Assembly (NCBI GenBank): GCA_025330725.1
Contig: JAIWND010000070.1
Coordinates: 1 to 60,396, forward strand
DNA from: Chlamydoabsidia padenii
Taxonomy: Eukaryota; Mucoromycota; Mucoromycetes; Mucorales; Cunninghamellaceae
Direction: 5' to 3'
Length of the DNA stretch: 60,396 bases
Within the stretch, counting starts at the first letter, position 1, and every line of letters starts with the position of its first letter. The notes under the pieces were generated by a model. That model worked only from the letters and a program-made list of their open reading frames with translations, was not told where the DNA came from and did no database searches. Position numbers and translations under genes: made by a program. Positions 10,313 to 21,694 of the stretch are shown here, one piece after another.

Positions 10313-11586
10313 TCAAGATCTACCTTCACCGCAAATGACTAGACGGTAATGAGCCTTACCAGCCATCATATCTAAGATACCTTGATTGACTTCTTCAAGT
10401 GTATTTCCAATTTTTTGAATCCACGGGCGCACATTAGCTTGGCTAGCGAGTTGTAACATATCATAAAGATCAGTGTTAGAGCCAACATAGGTACCGACCA
10501 TTGTAATTTGACGGTGGATAAGAGAAGAAGGTGGGACAGCAATCGGTTTATCGGGAATGTCCAGAACAACCACATGGCCACTAACATGAACAAGACCCAT
10601 CAAATCACCCCATGAAGTAGACGGTCCAGTGCCACATACAAAAAGTACATCCACCATCGAATAAGAAGGCAACCCTTCTTGAAGGGAGACAAATTCAGTC
10701 GCTCCCAGTTCCACAGCTTCCTTGGCTTTGGCTTTCGAACTAGAAACTGCAACTATTTTGTAACATTGCTTAGCCCGACCCCATTGAAGCTATAAATTCA
10801 AGTTTTAGCTCTTCTTGAAACGAAGACTGACTTTATACAACTGTAGACCTTACCGCCAAATGACCTAGCCCACCTATGAATGAAAGTTATCAAGATATAG
10901 AGCGGATTATCAGAACATATAGTATGGGAAGAACAAAAAGTGGAATTCTTATATCAAATACCTATACCAACAACGCCAATGCTTGTTTTAGGGCCTATAT
11001 TCAGTAGCTTAAACGGGGTATACCTAAATGGGTAAACAAGCAATGAGTCGTACTGTTCTGAGAGGACGGTGGAGGTTTGATTTGAATACTGATAGTACTT
11101 ACGTCGTAATGCCTGCGCATAGTCTAATGAAGACAAGTAAGAAAAGTAAGTTGATCTAACCCTTCAAGCTTGTTAATAGATATTCTTACAATGGTGCACC
11201 TTCTTCATCAGAGATTTCATCAGGAATCTTTATCGCCCAATCAGCCTGAACTCTCACTTTGTTGGCATAACCCTAAAAAAATGGCCAGGTCAGACCTAAA
11301 TATTGTCCCAGCTTTTCATCTTTACTTACACCAAATGTTTGAAAGTTTTTGTACAAACCATTGTAAGTGGTGACTCTCTTGCTACAATACTGTCCACGTG
11401 CAGTTTTACATAATTCACATGATCCGCAGCTTCTACACACAGGGGAAACTCCCACGCGATCGTTAATTTTTAAGCTCTCTACTGCTTTTCCAATGGCACT
11501 GATACGTCCTACGAATTCATGACCAGGTATAATGGGATACGTGGCCTTCTTCCAATCCTGTGTACATTAAAGTTGTTATCTTCCTG

Positions 11587-11653
<67 letters not shown>

Positions 11654-11905
11654 CTCATTCTACTTACGTTCGTTAGCTGATGTATGTCAGAGCCACAACT
11701 AACAAAAGAAGAAGGTAAGTAACTTCGGATTTAGTGGCATAGATATAATTTTAGTGTTTTACATTCCACAAACAGAAACAAGTATTTCTACTTCATCATC
11801 ATCTAGTGCTCTTGGCTGAAATGAGTACCGCTGAAGATGAGTTTCTGAATCTTCTTGATGATACGGCTGAAAACCTGCATATCCTATGAAATGCTCTTGC
11901 GTCAT
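10313..11905 (-). CDS. zinc-dependent alcohol dehydrogenase, cinnamyl-alcohol/Adh6-like
   Basis: Eight exons join in phase: 11905-11763, 11698-11668, 11557-11330, 11272-11190, 11123-11103, 11023-10962, 10873-10854 and 10789-10313, giving 354 residues. The spliced protein shows CGICGSDIH near 45-53 and GHEFVG near 70-75 (catalytic zinc). A four-Cys structural zinc loop lies near 100-120, followed by LLCAGITTY and the nucleotide-binding GIGGLGHLA near 187-195. These are hallmarks of NADPH-dependent CAD/Adh6 enzymes that reduce aldehydes in the cytosol. Two exons are tiny (20 and 21 nt), and intron 2 carries a long T run. Start: Met at 11905, the first in frame after a stop-rich region. Confidence 0.92.
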
Positions 11906-12064
11906 ATGAAAAAAAGACTTGTCCCTGAACAAAACAAAAAAGCTCACATACGGAGATGCATTTATTCACGAAACTGACTTTCAAATGACTGCGGTAGTTG
12001 GGTATAAAGTCAAATGAGCAAGCTTATCTTGTCTTACAAAGACAAGTTTTATTTCCTTAACAAT

Positions 12065-13179
12065 ATGAATAATAAGCACGACGACGACAATTTTTTTTTT
12101 TTTTGCCAAATACCAAGACATGGCACGATCTAAATATGGATTGGAAGCAGCTGGTGAATGGTCTACAATGAAAAAGATGATATCTAACCTTGAAGGAAAG
12201 CGTGTATTGGATATTGGGTGTGGGTATGGCTGGCATTGCTTTTACGCAATAGAACTAGTTGCTACTTCAGTGGTCGGTATCGATAGCTCACACAAGATGC
12301 TAGAGGTGGCAGAACGCAAGTCGAAAGAATTGTTTGGAGACGATGGTCAATATAATATTGAATTCAACACATGTCAATCGAATCCATGGATTTCCCACAA
12401 GAATCTTTTGATGTAGTGATTAGCTCACTGGCACTACACTACGTGCAATCATTTACCGATGCTATTACCAAGGTCGCCCGATTTCTAAAACCTCATTGTG
12501 GCGAATTTGTGTTTTCCGTTGAACACCCTATTTTTACTTCTTATGGTACAGCTGAAGAAATTAGGTTGGGCCACAAAAGAAAAAATTTTGGGCCACTTGA
12601 AAATGGAACAGCTAAGGGAAAGTGGGTCACTTGGTTGAAAATGAGACACTTCTTGCAAATGGGACACTCGATTAAAAGTGACAACAAAATGAAGGTTTTA
12701 TTTTCATCAAAATCGAAATGAACCGTGTATTAGTTCTGTTATAGTATAGTATCATGAAAATAAAACCTTCATTTTGTTGTCACTTTTAATCGAGTGTCCC
12801 ATTTTCAAGAAGTGTCTCATTTTCAACTAAGTGACCCACCTTCCCTTATCTGTCCCATCTTCAAAATTTGTGTCCCAAATATTTTCAAGTGGCCCAAAAT
12901 TTTTCTTTTGTGGCCCAACCTAATTTCTTCAGCTGTAAAGGTGATTGGATCTATAGTAAAGTGGGAAAGCCGGATCATCGGCCTGTCGATTATTATTTCT
13001 CCGAGGGTAGTCGCAAAACCAATTTTCTGGGTTGTGAGGTAGTCAAATATCACAAAACACTGACTACTTGTGTCAATTCTCTTGTAACTACTGGTCTGTT
13101 TCAAATTACTCAAATTATCGAGCCTTTACCTGAACCTGATATGCTTACCAAAATGCCGGATGAACCCGCCGCCCAATGA
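12065..13179 (+). pseudogene. class I SAM-dependent methyltransferase, broken
   Basis: The frame beginning at the ATG at 12065 has MNNKHDDDNFF, then loses phase in a 14-T run. The downstream frame has KYQDMARSKYGLEAAGEW, motif I VLDIGCGYGWHC and GIDSSHKML. It shifts again near 12368 (one base missing before MSIESMDFP) and continues with SLALHYV and SVEHPIFTSYG. A 387-bp MITE then interrupts it; beyond that, GDWIYSKVG...FLGCEVVKYHKTLT leads to the stop at 13179. The motif order matches small methyltransferases that are common in bacteria, so bacterial ancestry is possible. Three lesions make a working product unlikely unless the T run is a sequencing error and the MITE is spliced. Confidence 0.8.
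12549..12935. mobile_element. 387-bp MITE with TA target duplication inside the methyltransferase
   Basis: The ends are inverted repeats beginning CAGCTGAAGAAATTAGGTTG and matching for about 50 bases. Further inverted blocks inside (GTGACAACAAAATGAAGGTT near 12678 and its complement near 12763) make the whole element a near-perfect foldback. It is flanked by TA at 12547-12548 and at 12936-12937, the Tc1/mariner target rule. It has no transposase. Removing the element with one TA rejoins the methyltransferase reading frame exactly. Confidence 0.9.
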
Positions 13180-13286
13180 TGTTATTAATTGCTGCTAAGA
13201 AGTTATCCTGATTAGCAATTTTTGTATTGTATTGTATTGTATTATCTTTTTCAGAATGAAAAGTTTTATTTAGTGATTGGATTATT

Positions 13287-15642
13287 TTAATGCAATGAAG
13301 GAGAAGAGGGTTGCTCACTATTCCGCCTGGACCCTTGACCGCGACTTTTTATCAAATGGTCACCTCCAAGAGAAGTAGAGCGATGCGCATTGTGAGCTTG
13401 TCGGAGTTGGTGTGATTTGGCTTGATGAAGAGCGTCTGCATAGCTTGCACTTCGAATTCCCCAATACACACGACGCCGAGGTCCTGCACCAATGGTTCTC
13501 CTTTCTAAATCATCTGGGATAACTGCCATTCCTGCTGCCACGCTGACTCGTCTTCCAGAGGGATTTATTACTCCCACAGGGACCAAAGGGTCAGGGATGC
13601 GACTATGATCAACAAAATCGTCATCATCTTCGTCTTGAATATCTGCATCTTGTTGTTGTTGGAAGCTTTGATCATTCAACATGGAATCGAAATGACTTTC
13701 ATTGATCTGGCTAGGTGATTGTTGTTGAATTGATTTCCTACTGATCTTAACTTTTTCTTCTTGGATGGTTTCCAGCCAACGCAATCGATTTGCTTTGAGT
13801 AAGGCCAAGAGTGCATCAGCTTTGGGAAAGAGGGCGGCAAAAATTTCGAAATAAGGGCTTACGACGTAATCACTGAATTTTAAGCCTACCGTAAGTTGAT
13901 CCGTCTTACGGCGATCCATATTGGGACTTGGGGGTAGACCATTTGAACGTTCCATATCACCTTGATGGAAAAATTCAGTACAAACTCGTTGAGACCACAT
14001 GTAACAAACGGGCCACGGTCGTAGTGGGTTACTTATATCTGCCGCGTGGAGTAAAGATTGACACAAGATAAGTCGATGGTTCCTATGTAAGCATATTCCA
14101 CCGGTATTGTCAATAGCTGCTATCATCATATCTGGTTTTTCTGGTAGAGATGGTGATTGTGGTTCTATAATACCATTTCCAAATTCAGTATTTTTAACAT
14201 TGTCACAGTCATTCAAGTTATGACTTTGCAAAGTGGAGGTTGTGGTATTACTGGTTGCTTTGGTAGACGAGGTTGAAGTTGTGGATGAGGAAGAAAGGGT
14301 CGGAAATGGCGTGGGCAAATAGGCACTGGGTGGGAGTTGGGCATCCATGGTAACAGGAGCTGGTAATGGAGATGCAGTCAACTGATTGGTCATCGATGAT
14401 GACCTGTCAGGAGGGCGCAGGTCATATTGATCCAAAAAGTAAAGTAATGGACTGTTTTCACCAAGGTTCGCAAATATATCCCGTAGACGAGGTGTAACAA
14501 ATGTCACTATCCCACCTTCTTCCTTGAATTGTCCCCTTGTCTCTGCTGTAGCATTGCTATTACTACTACAATTGGCCACCAAACTGCTTTCTTCGTGTTT
14601 ATGTTCTGATAGACAATGTTCTTCATTGCTAGTACAAGTAGGCTGAAATATATCCAAAATGGCTGCCATATTTTCTTGAAGTTCATAATGGAAAATCATA
14701 TCTGTGGCCAAAATCATTTTCACTAGGGATAGTTTAGCTTCTCGTTCCGTGATCGTATCACCTTGTTGTCGACTATAAGACTCAATCGATGAGAAGAGAT
14801 GGTGTTTCTTTACCAGATCCAAAGTGAGCGAGCACGAGTAACTTTCCAACACTGAGTGATTGTTGTATTGATTTGCCAAGTTAGTTTTCATGTTCACTTG
14901 ATAATTATTATTTAACCCAGGCTATGAACAGAAATGTAGGAGTTTTTTCTGAGTTTCGATGTCTCGGCGTGGTGCATTGATCCTTTTTCGAATTACTTAC
15001 GTGACCAATGTCATGACATAATCCAGCAATAAATAGTATGACAATATCAATGGGAGAAAGATAATAGACAATATCATATTCTTGCACCATATGATAGAGA
15101 ACCAACATAACATCAACTCCGTGGTAAAAGGAGTGATAGGCATTTGGATGATAACCTTGATCTACATCAATAAGAAAATCCAGTAGAACAGACGGTGTCC
15201 AGCCAAGTTTATCCAGTAGATCTAGTTTTCGAAAGCATGCCAATATTATGCCATATATATCTGCTCGGGACTTATCGTATAAGGTAAAATCTAACGATCC
15301 CGGTTGCTGCTGTTGATGTTCTTCGACTTTTTGTGTAGGGTAATTGCTTTGAGCTTTCAAAAGTTTCTTAAAAGTAAAATACCGGGGTGGGGGTTAGTGG
15401 CATGGGAAACATGTGACGCTTTTAGTACTCACCCTTTCAATTTGAAATAATTCTTCAGCGGACAAGTTGTTATGTCGAAGTATAAGCATTGCTCGAACGA
15501 GTACTATCACAAAACTTTTTCGGTGGTAATTTGAAAGACAATGAGACTCAAATCGACGGAGGACGGTTACTTGTCGCACATTTTGAAATTGATGTCGGGT
15601 TTTGCAAAATCGGGAATTCTCCGCGCAGGACCACTCCCACAC
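13287..15642 (-). CDS. class I 3',5'-cyclic nucleotide phosphodiesterase
   Basis: Exons ~15642-15433, 15366-15001 and 14921-13287 join in phase. Splicing rebuilds HDIGHPGLNN, the metal-binding HD signature, and the last exon has LLHAADISNPLRPW and the DQLTVGLKFSDYVVSPY block. These are catalytic-domain motifs of class I PDEs (Pde2/PDE4-like), which hydrolyse cAMP and so damp PKA signalling. A long Ser/Thr-rich insert (about 150 residues) separates the two halves of the domain, and a disordered basic tail of about 120 residues follows it. The 5' end is uncertain: the frame is open to 15642 without an ATG there, the first in-frame ATG is at 15489, and an upstream exon may exist. Confidence 0.88.
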
Positions 15643-15745
15643 AATAAAAAAGATGGAGTTTAAAACATGTTGTGCGCTACTTGAGGGGTTGGTTATACAA
15701 CGACAAGGATCACATTTATTGATATAATCAATTCTATGGTAATGT

Positions 15746-17601
15746 CTAATTAAAGGACCCTAGTTCAAAAGAATATTCGTCATTATAAGAACCATGAAAG
15801 GTCGGTGCAATAAAGTTGCCAATAAAAATTCTAGCCACTTGTTTAAAAGAAACAGCATCCAACACCAAGAGATAGCAATGATCATGATCCGATCCACGAT
15901 TATCAAACACATTGATTATACTAAGCACGACCCCACCATCTTCATAGTTGCTGTTAGGATTGGCAACAAAGATTGGTTCCGAGCACAAGTAACCATGATT
16001 ATCTTCATGTTCAAATCGTTGGACAGTCCTGTTGTGTATATCGACCTTGACCAAAGCATACTGTTCACCACAATGTCGTGTTGGAGGTTGAACTTGGCAT
16101 CCATAAGCATACCTATAAGATTTAAAAGTGTAAGCCGAATTGATCCGAGGAAAATCAAAGTTGGTGCAAATAGTATCATAGGTGGCGGAGACGTGTAATG
16201 CTGTCTTGGTAGGATGCCATGTGAGATAATACCGTCGATAATCACCAAATTGATTACAATGAGCAGGAGGATAATGAATACCATTATTTAACTTGATCTT
16301 CTTGTTGTTGTCTGCCACATACCGATCATAATCCGACGCCCTGATAATATCACCAAACGCATGTGTTTCATAAATCATTTTACCATCATAAGCCGCACAA
16401 TCCAGCTCGAAGCGAACCGTCCCGTCGGCCTCCTTGTAATCCCGTCCATTGAGACTATGAAAGGCGAAGTATGCTGGACCCACTATTGTCGCGATATGTC
16501 CTTTACCATAATGTCGATCCACAATATGGAAAAAAGTCGGTGTATCTGGCTCCCATTCCAATCCGCCAAGAACACTACCATTCAGTAAAAAGTCTATACC
16601 ATTGTTCTTGTAATACATTGGGTATACTGGTACTACCACGTAGTTTTGAGTGGTGAAGAAGCTGTGGTAGTAAAAATGTCGAATAGGTGTCTTGTTCTTG
16701 TCCAATCCACGCTGAATGCTGGCCAAAATACTTGTTTCCCCATTAGGGTTGATACTAAAGACTTGAAGAGTGGGTTTTCCGCCACCAACTTTCATTGTCA
16801 TGTTGATGGTTTCCTTTGTATTGTAGTCATATTGATGATGTGCTGCTGCCAATTGTCCATCCAAGTGATGGTTATAATCCCGGTAAGTATATACTTTTTT
16901 GGGTTCTGTTTCAGTAAAATAAAAAGAGTTCAACAGTTCAGCTACATATTATGATATGATATGGTGTAATTTTACCTAAAGTATCATGATCCAAGTGTTG
17001 TAAAACATTGTGATCAGATTTAGTCACTAAAGCAAGTCCACGAGAAGAAGGCAAAGGGTAATTGGGTGTAGTCGTAATGCCAACCGAAATTGAAGTAGGA
17101 GTAGGTGGATTGGGTCGAAGTACTATTTGATCAAAACGACTAGCAAAATCCTTGAGTCGTTCCCAAGTTGTCATTTTTTGTAATTCACCAAACCATATCG
17201 CTCCTTTGCCGTTCCGAGCCAAAATATTTTTTTCATAGTCCTTGGCCAAGTATCTCGAATTAAATCGCACGCTATTTGTCTTGGCACTGAATTCAAACCG
17301 GTACAAGTAAGGAAGTCCGTCAAAGGCATGGCGGATCGTATAATTTATCCCTTCCTTGTGTTCGTCGTCCCCCAAGACAAATCGCCCTCCACCTAAACAA
17401 ATAGAATAAAAGACTTGGGTTCCAAAATAGCAGTAATAATGTCAACTTACCAACACGGTACATTGTGCCATTTAGCCAGGAAGGCAATTCACCTTGTACA
17501 ACAGGAAGCCATTGTGGATCAATTTGTTCAGGTACATTTCTAAACGTTAATGTTTGGAAACTTGCCAGTATGTTTGCATTGTGTAGTTTGGGAGGCGACA
17601 T
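15746..17601 (-). CDS. carotenoid oxygenase (apocarotenoid cleavage, AcaA/CarS-like)
   Basis: Exons 17601-17451, 17392-16976 and 16905-15746 give 575 residues. The N-terminal LPSWLNGTMYRVGGGRF block matches the conserved start of the RPE65/carotenoid oxygenase propeller, and the C-terminal SEPIFV...EDGGVVLS...LLVLDAVSFKQVARI...FHGSY block matches its end. The iron is held by four His in this family; candidate His residues include FFHIVDRHYG and the terminal FHG. In Mucorales such enzymes cut beta-carotene or its C25-C27 fragments on the route to trisporoids, the mating signals. I cannot tell the CarS from the AcaA type. A separate short ATG frame upstream (17762) may be a uORF. Confidence 0.88.
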
Positions 17602-17762
17602 TTTGATTGAAAATAAGTAGTTGAATGAATGGAAATCAAAAGAAAAAGAGAAAGAAAAAGTAACCTTTTTACATGATACATTTCTAGACTTTTTCCAAGC
17701 GGGACTTTAAAATATACAGTGTCAGGATCATGCGAGTGGCAAATCACGAAAAGATCGACCAT

Positions 17763-18082
17763 GTTACCACTTATTTAACAATGAAATATATTATATAATG
17801 ACAAATTTTTATTTATTTATCAGATATAACCAACCAAGGAAAAGAGGAGGCCCATTGACTTCGATTTAGGTCAGATGGAATCCTGCAAGCTTGTTGTCGT
17901 TGTGGTATCCACCGCTCTTCATTATTTTAAAAGTTAGTTCACGTAACTGACGACGTTACCTATTTACCCAAGAGTTTTTATGATATTTTTTTTTTCTCTT
18001 ACCCTTGATAGAGACTCCAACTGTCTCACTCGCTCTTACATTCCACGAATACCACATTTTTTTTTTTGATTGAAGATACACT
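17763..18082. repeat. possible degenerate LTR-like repeat upstream of the gag-like remnant
   Basis: The stretch from about 17935 (TCACGTAACTGACGACGTTACC...TTTTTATGATAT) resembles 36940-37000 (TTGTGTAACTGACGACATAA...TTTTTGTGATAT) over about 60 bases in the same orientation. Beyond that I see no gene here. Confidence 0.35.
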
Positions 18083-18577
18083 ATGAACGATCTCGACGAA
18101 ATTATGTCTGCCATTCCTATGAGAAAATTGGAACGGGCCACCAGAGTGGTTCAAATCCACGAGAGAAACGCTTAACTCAAGACAGAAGCTTATGAAGATA
18201 TCCTCTTGGAGGGTACTGAAGACCTGGTGCTGTTTGGCGAATTGGATGCTGCCACTAAACCTCTGGCCACTGTAAAGCGTATATACAGGGCATAATTTCC
18301 TAATGAACCTCTCTTCCAATATCATTAAGCTGAAGTGAAGCCTGCCAACAATATGGTGAATGTGATTAGTCCGAAGGAAATTCCTGCTCTGGCCACTGAA
18401 GAAGATACCTTGGACCGACCCATTGGGTCAATTCATCGCAATGTGGCGAAATTCATCACCCACTTTGAAAAAATCATATTCAAGATCATCAATCCACCGT
18501 CGATAGCTTGGTGGACGACGCCACGGAGACTCAAAAGCGAAACCCAAGTAAAAGTACTGTACCATTACATGCATTGA
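18083..18577 (+). pseudogene. gag-like remnant with three in-frame stops
   Basis: One plus frame runs from the ATG at 18083 to 18577, broken only by TAA at 18173, 18293 and 18326. The last part (DRPIGSIHRNVAKFITHFEKI) resembles Gag-type proteins of fungal LTR retrotransposons by my recollection of that family; there is no zinc knuckle and no pol. The phase is kept across all stops, and each stop could come from CAA by one C-to-T change. It could instead be a decayed host gene. Confidence 0.4.
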
Positions 18578-18650
18578 TTGATGGTCAGCGTTTGATTGTT
18601 CGTAAGTAATGAAATCTATTCCTACACGTGACTCTACCGTTTCCCCAACA

Positions 18651-18760
18651 TTGATTGTTTGGTTCAGCACCCCTTTTTATTCTTCTAATATTATCCCACA
18701 TTGATTGTTTGGTTCAGCATCACTTTTTATGCTTCTATTATTATCTCACATTGTTTGACA
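18651..18760. repeat. 50-bp tandem repeat, two copies plus part of a third
   Basis: Units start at 18651, 18701 and (partial) 18751 with TTGATTGTTTGGTTCAGCA; the period is 50 with a few substitutions. The remaining bases to 19028 show no gene. Confidence 0.8.
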
Positions 18761-19028
18761 AGGGTGTTCCTTTGTCTTATATAAACTGCATAAAGTTGAC
18801 AAATTTCATCATTTCCATAGACAAAAAGGGGCTAATCACATGTACTAACTGGCTGTTTGCTTTCTTTTCCTATGTATTATTGCTTTTGATTATTTCTTTC
18901 AACTACTTTTAAACATCGTATATTTTATTGTTACTTTTAGTATAATAAAACATGTAGTAAAGGACAATAAAGAGTATATTTACAAAGGAATAATGATGAT
19001 ATTATATTATGAGGATAGGGGGTGGGGA

Positions 19029-19715
19029 TTAACGTCTAAGTTTACGATTACGGGAAGGATGGGATGTGATAATACTTGTTTTGTTTTGTAATTCCAACAG
19101 ACTAGGTTTTGCCACCAATTCAATCCGAATAGCCGAGTTTAGTCGCTGTTGGGGCTGAATATCTTGATCCTGTATAAAGAGAGAAAGAGAGTGAGTTTGA
19201 GTATCAAAAGGAAGAGAGAGAGAGGAGACTATTATTATTATTATTACTTACCATATTTTCAGGAATGATATCATCAATTAAAGTGACAGTATTAGTGAAA
19301 AGTCGAAGATCAACTTGGTTTTCAAGAGCGGATTGGGTGGCCTGAGCAATACGGATGGCCCGGGAAATCATAGCACCCAACCCATGCACTGTAATCGCAT
19401 GGTGTCTATACAAAAAAAAAAAAAAAAAAAAAAAGGGAGAGACTGTGGATTAAAATCACAAGTTGTTCGTCTACTTTTTTTTTATTTTTATATACTTACT
19501 TTTCATTCATCATCAAGTGTCGGATCCTTTTGACAACTACAGGGAGCTTGCTTTTCTGTGAGACGTAGATATCGGTGACAGCAGCAGCAGAGCGTTGTGG
19601 GACCCGTTTATGTATATTTCCTAGATTAATAAAATCCTATTTAATATCAATGCTTTTGTTGTTGTTGTTGTTTACCTTCGATATATTTTCGTTTTAGTGG
19701 GATGGATGTTTTCAT
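19029..19715 (-). CDS. POP7: RNase P/MRP subunit Pop7 (Rpp20), Alba-like
   Basis: Exons 19715-19676, 19620-19500, 19405-19252 and 19169-19029 give 151 residues. The core TDIYVSQKSKLPVVVKRIRHLM...ITVHGLGAMISRAIRIAQATQ...VDLRLFTNTVTLIDDI...RLNSAIRIEL is the Alba-fold pattern of Rpp20. Pop7 pairs with Pop6/Rpp25 and binds the P3 helix of RNase P and MRP RNA in the nucleus and nucleolus. The tail is basic (HPSRNRKLRR). It is divergent from the gene starting at 19860, so about 145 bases probably serve as a shared promoter. Confidence 0.85.
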
Positions 19716-19859
19716 GATCAAGCAATGGGTTCAAGAGAGAAGGGGAAAAAAATTGGCGCCAACCAATTAACATATAATTTAAAATACCGACAACGGGGGT
19801 TCAATATCATGGTGAGAGTATTTCTCCCCTTCCCTTCCCCTTCATGGAGTCAGATACAA

Positions 19860-20880
19860 ATGACTCTCAGCGACCGTGTACATCACAATGATGAATCCAA
19901 TTTGACACCAAAGCAACAACTATCGACAATGCTAATCAAATATACGCGGCCTGCCCCTCATCTTCAAGTGTTTAATTCTTCTCGGGGAAATGATCATAAT
20001 ATTTGGGGAAATAACAGTGAAAATGATGACGATTCTTTGGGTGATACTAAACGGACCAATAATATGGATCGGCTCTCTCCTGGACAATACTTTGGTGCAC
20101 GATCATTACCACTGGAAACAATGGACGAACTATGGCAAGCGGTAAAAGGGAGAAAGAAGAAAAAGGGACATGGCTTTACTAGCAGGACCTTTTTTTTTTT
20201 TCATATAGGAACCTCAAAAACAAACACCTTCGCCTTTGAACACAACAAGTGATACATCTAATGTAAAGGTAATAGTCAAGATGGAAAACACACACTCGCA
20301 CAAAGGGGGTGAGACTTAACTGATGATACTTTATTAGAGTGTATCAGATCGAAGGTCATCGTCGACATCCGAACCACTTTGGTACCACTTTGTAAGTAGA
20401 CATCATACAAAAAAGCAGGGTGGATTTTCTAATGATTCTTCTGACCAGAGAGCGCTGCCTACCTCTTTACATCATCGTCATCAATGGAAACGACACTCTA
20501 CAACGACGGACGAGCAAATATCATCTATACAAAACAGTAAACAAAGAATCCCGTTCTATTCACTCTATCCTGCTGATACGGTGACGATCCAATGCCAAGT
20601 ATCATCCAACATGATCCACACAAACGCCGGCCATTTGACTCTGACAAACAGCAACAGTGATGATCTCTTATTATTCTCCATCTTCTCGGCTAAAGGGAAT
20701 GTGATATTTGATAAGCAGACGGGTACGGTGGGTCCAGGACAATCGGTGACGATTGGGATCAGACCTAAACCGCGGGTGCTTCGACGTTTGATGAATCATT
20801 CTTTGGTGGATGAATCGGTGGCAGTCTTGGTGGGTCATGATTCGTATCGACTCAAAGTGAATTTGGACATGGTTATGCTG

Positions 20881-20911
<31 letters not shown>

Positions 20912-21057
20912 CTAATCCATTAGTAAAACAACAAAAGGATAAACATGAAAACAACAGCACCGTCAATAACAGCATCAACAATAACAACGGCCATACAGAT
21001 AATCAAGGATCTTGCCCTTTTTGTGTACTGGAATCATTATACCCTTCAATAAAATAG
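19860..21057 (+). CDS. unknown protein with C-terminal MSP/ASH-like Ig-fold domain
   Basis: Exons 19860-20141, 20209-20268, 20338-20391 and 20449-21057 close in phase to 334 residues. The N-terminal half is Ser/Asn/His-rich. Around residues 175-275 is a beta-sandwich pattern like MSP/ASH domains (FYSLYPADTVTIQCQ...GHLTLTNSNSDDLLLFSIFSAKG...GPGQSVTIGIRPKP...AVLVGHDSYRLKVNLD). Such domains often bind peptides or membranes. A run of ten Asp follows, then an Asn-rich tail. The start is the first Met that leaves room for a promoter; upstream in-frame Mets at 19725 and 19809 would intrude on the Pop7 promoter. No function is assigned. Confidence 0.65.
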
Positions 21058-21192
21058 CATCCTAGTTTATTACATTATTTATTGTTCATTTATTCAAACC
21101 AATCAATCAATAAAATAATCTATATACTGTACACAAGGTGGGGAGGGGGAATATATTTTCATCTAATCTAAATAATCTAATCTAATCTTGTT

Positions 21193-21492
21193 TTACCAAG
21201 AGGATTTCTTGACACCAGGAAGTTCACCGTTCAAAGCCTTTAGACGGAATTGGAATCGACACAGTTTGAATTCACGCAATATACCAGAGCCATGGCCTGT
21301 AGCAACACATCGGTTAGAGATGAAGGCTGGGGAAGATTGTTTGGGCATGGCGTTAAGTGCCAGTTGAGCCTGATGACGGACACGGGCTGGAAGAGTTTCG
21401 TTACGAGTAACATATCGGTAGGCTTGACGAGTCAATTCATTATCGGCAAGTGACTGACGGGCTTTAATATCACGAAGAATACGAGAGCGCAT
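21193..21492 (-). CDS. MRP2: mitochondrial ribosomal protein uS14m
   Basis: A single exon of 99 residues. The C-terminus has SNRCVATGHGSGILREFKLCRFQFR...GELPGVKKSSW, the typical uS14 signature of the mitochondrial type without a zinc-binding CxxC pair; the N-terminus is basic with RNETLPARVRHQAQLALN. It binds 16S-type rRNA in the head of the small mitochondrial subunit. The length equals that of yeast Mrp2 within a few residues. The start Met at 21492 follows a GA-rich leader. Confidence 0.9.
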   Translation of the reverse strand: MRSRILRDIKARQSLADNELTRQAYRYVTRNETLPARVRHQAQLALNAMPKQSSPAFISNRCVATGHGSGILREFKLCRFQFRLKALNGELPGVKKSSW

Positions 21493-21694
21493 GGTGAATG
21501 AAGAAGAGAGAGAGAGAGAGAGAGATATCACGGTTGTTTTCTTCTGTCAGTAGAGTCACAGGGAAATTCCTTTTTTTGGAACACATATTGAAACACCGCT
21601 CCCTTTTTCCCCTGAACCCACTTACATAATGAGAATAATTCACTGTCACGATTTTTTAATTTCAGACTGACAACTTGAATTTTATCCTTCTTCC
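21493..21694. promoter_or_regulatory. 5' flank of uS14m, cut off by a MULE
   Basis: About 200 bases lie between the uS14m start and the MULE end at 21695, so the transposon sits next to or inside the promoter. No motif is recognised beyond a GA repeat in the leader. Confidence 0.4.

Noticed and set aside
15794..16954. Plus-strand frames across the carotenoid oxygenase
   Set aside because: They are antisense shadows of a conserved minus-strand coding sequence with good splice sites.
17547..17762. Frame starting at 17762 as a true first exon of the carotenoid oxygenase
   Set aside because: The family N-terminus is already complete from 17601, and the donor after it would be a poor GTTACT. It is better kept as a possible uORF.
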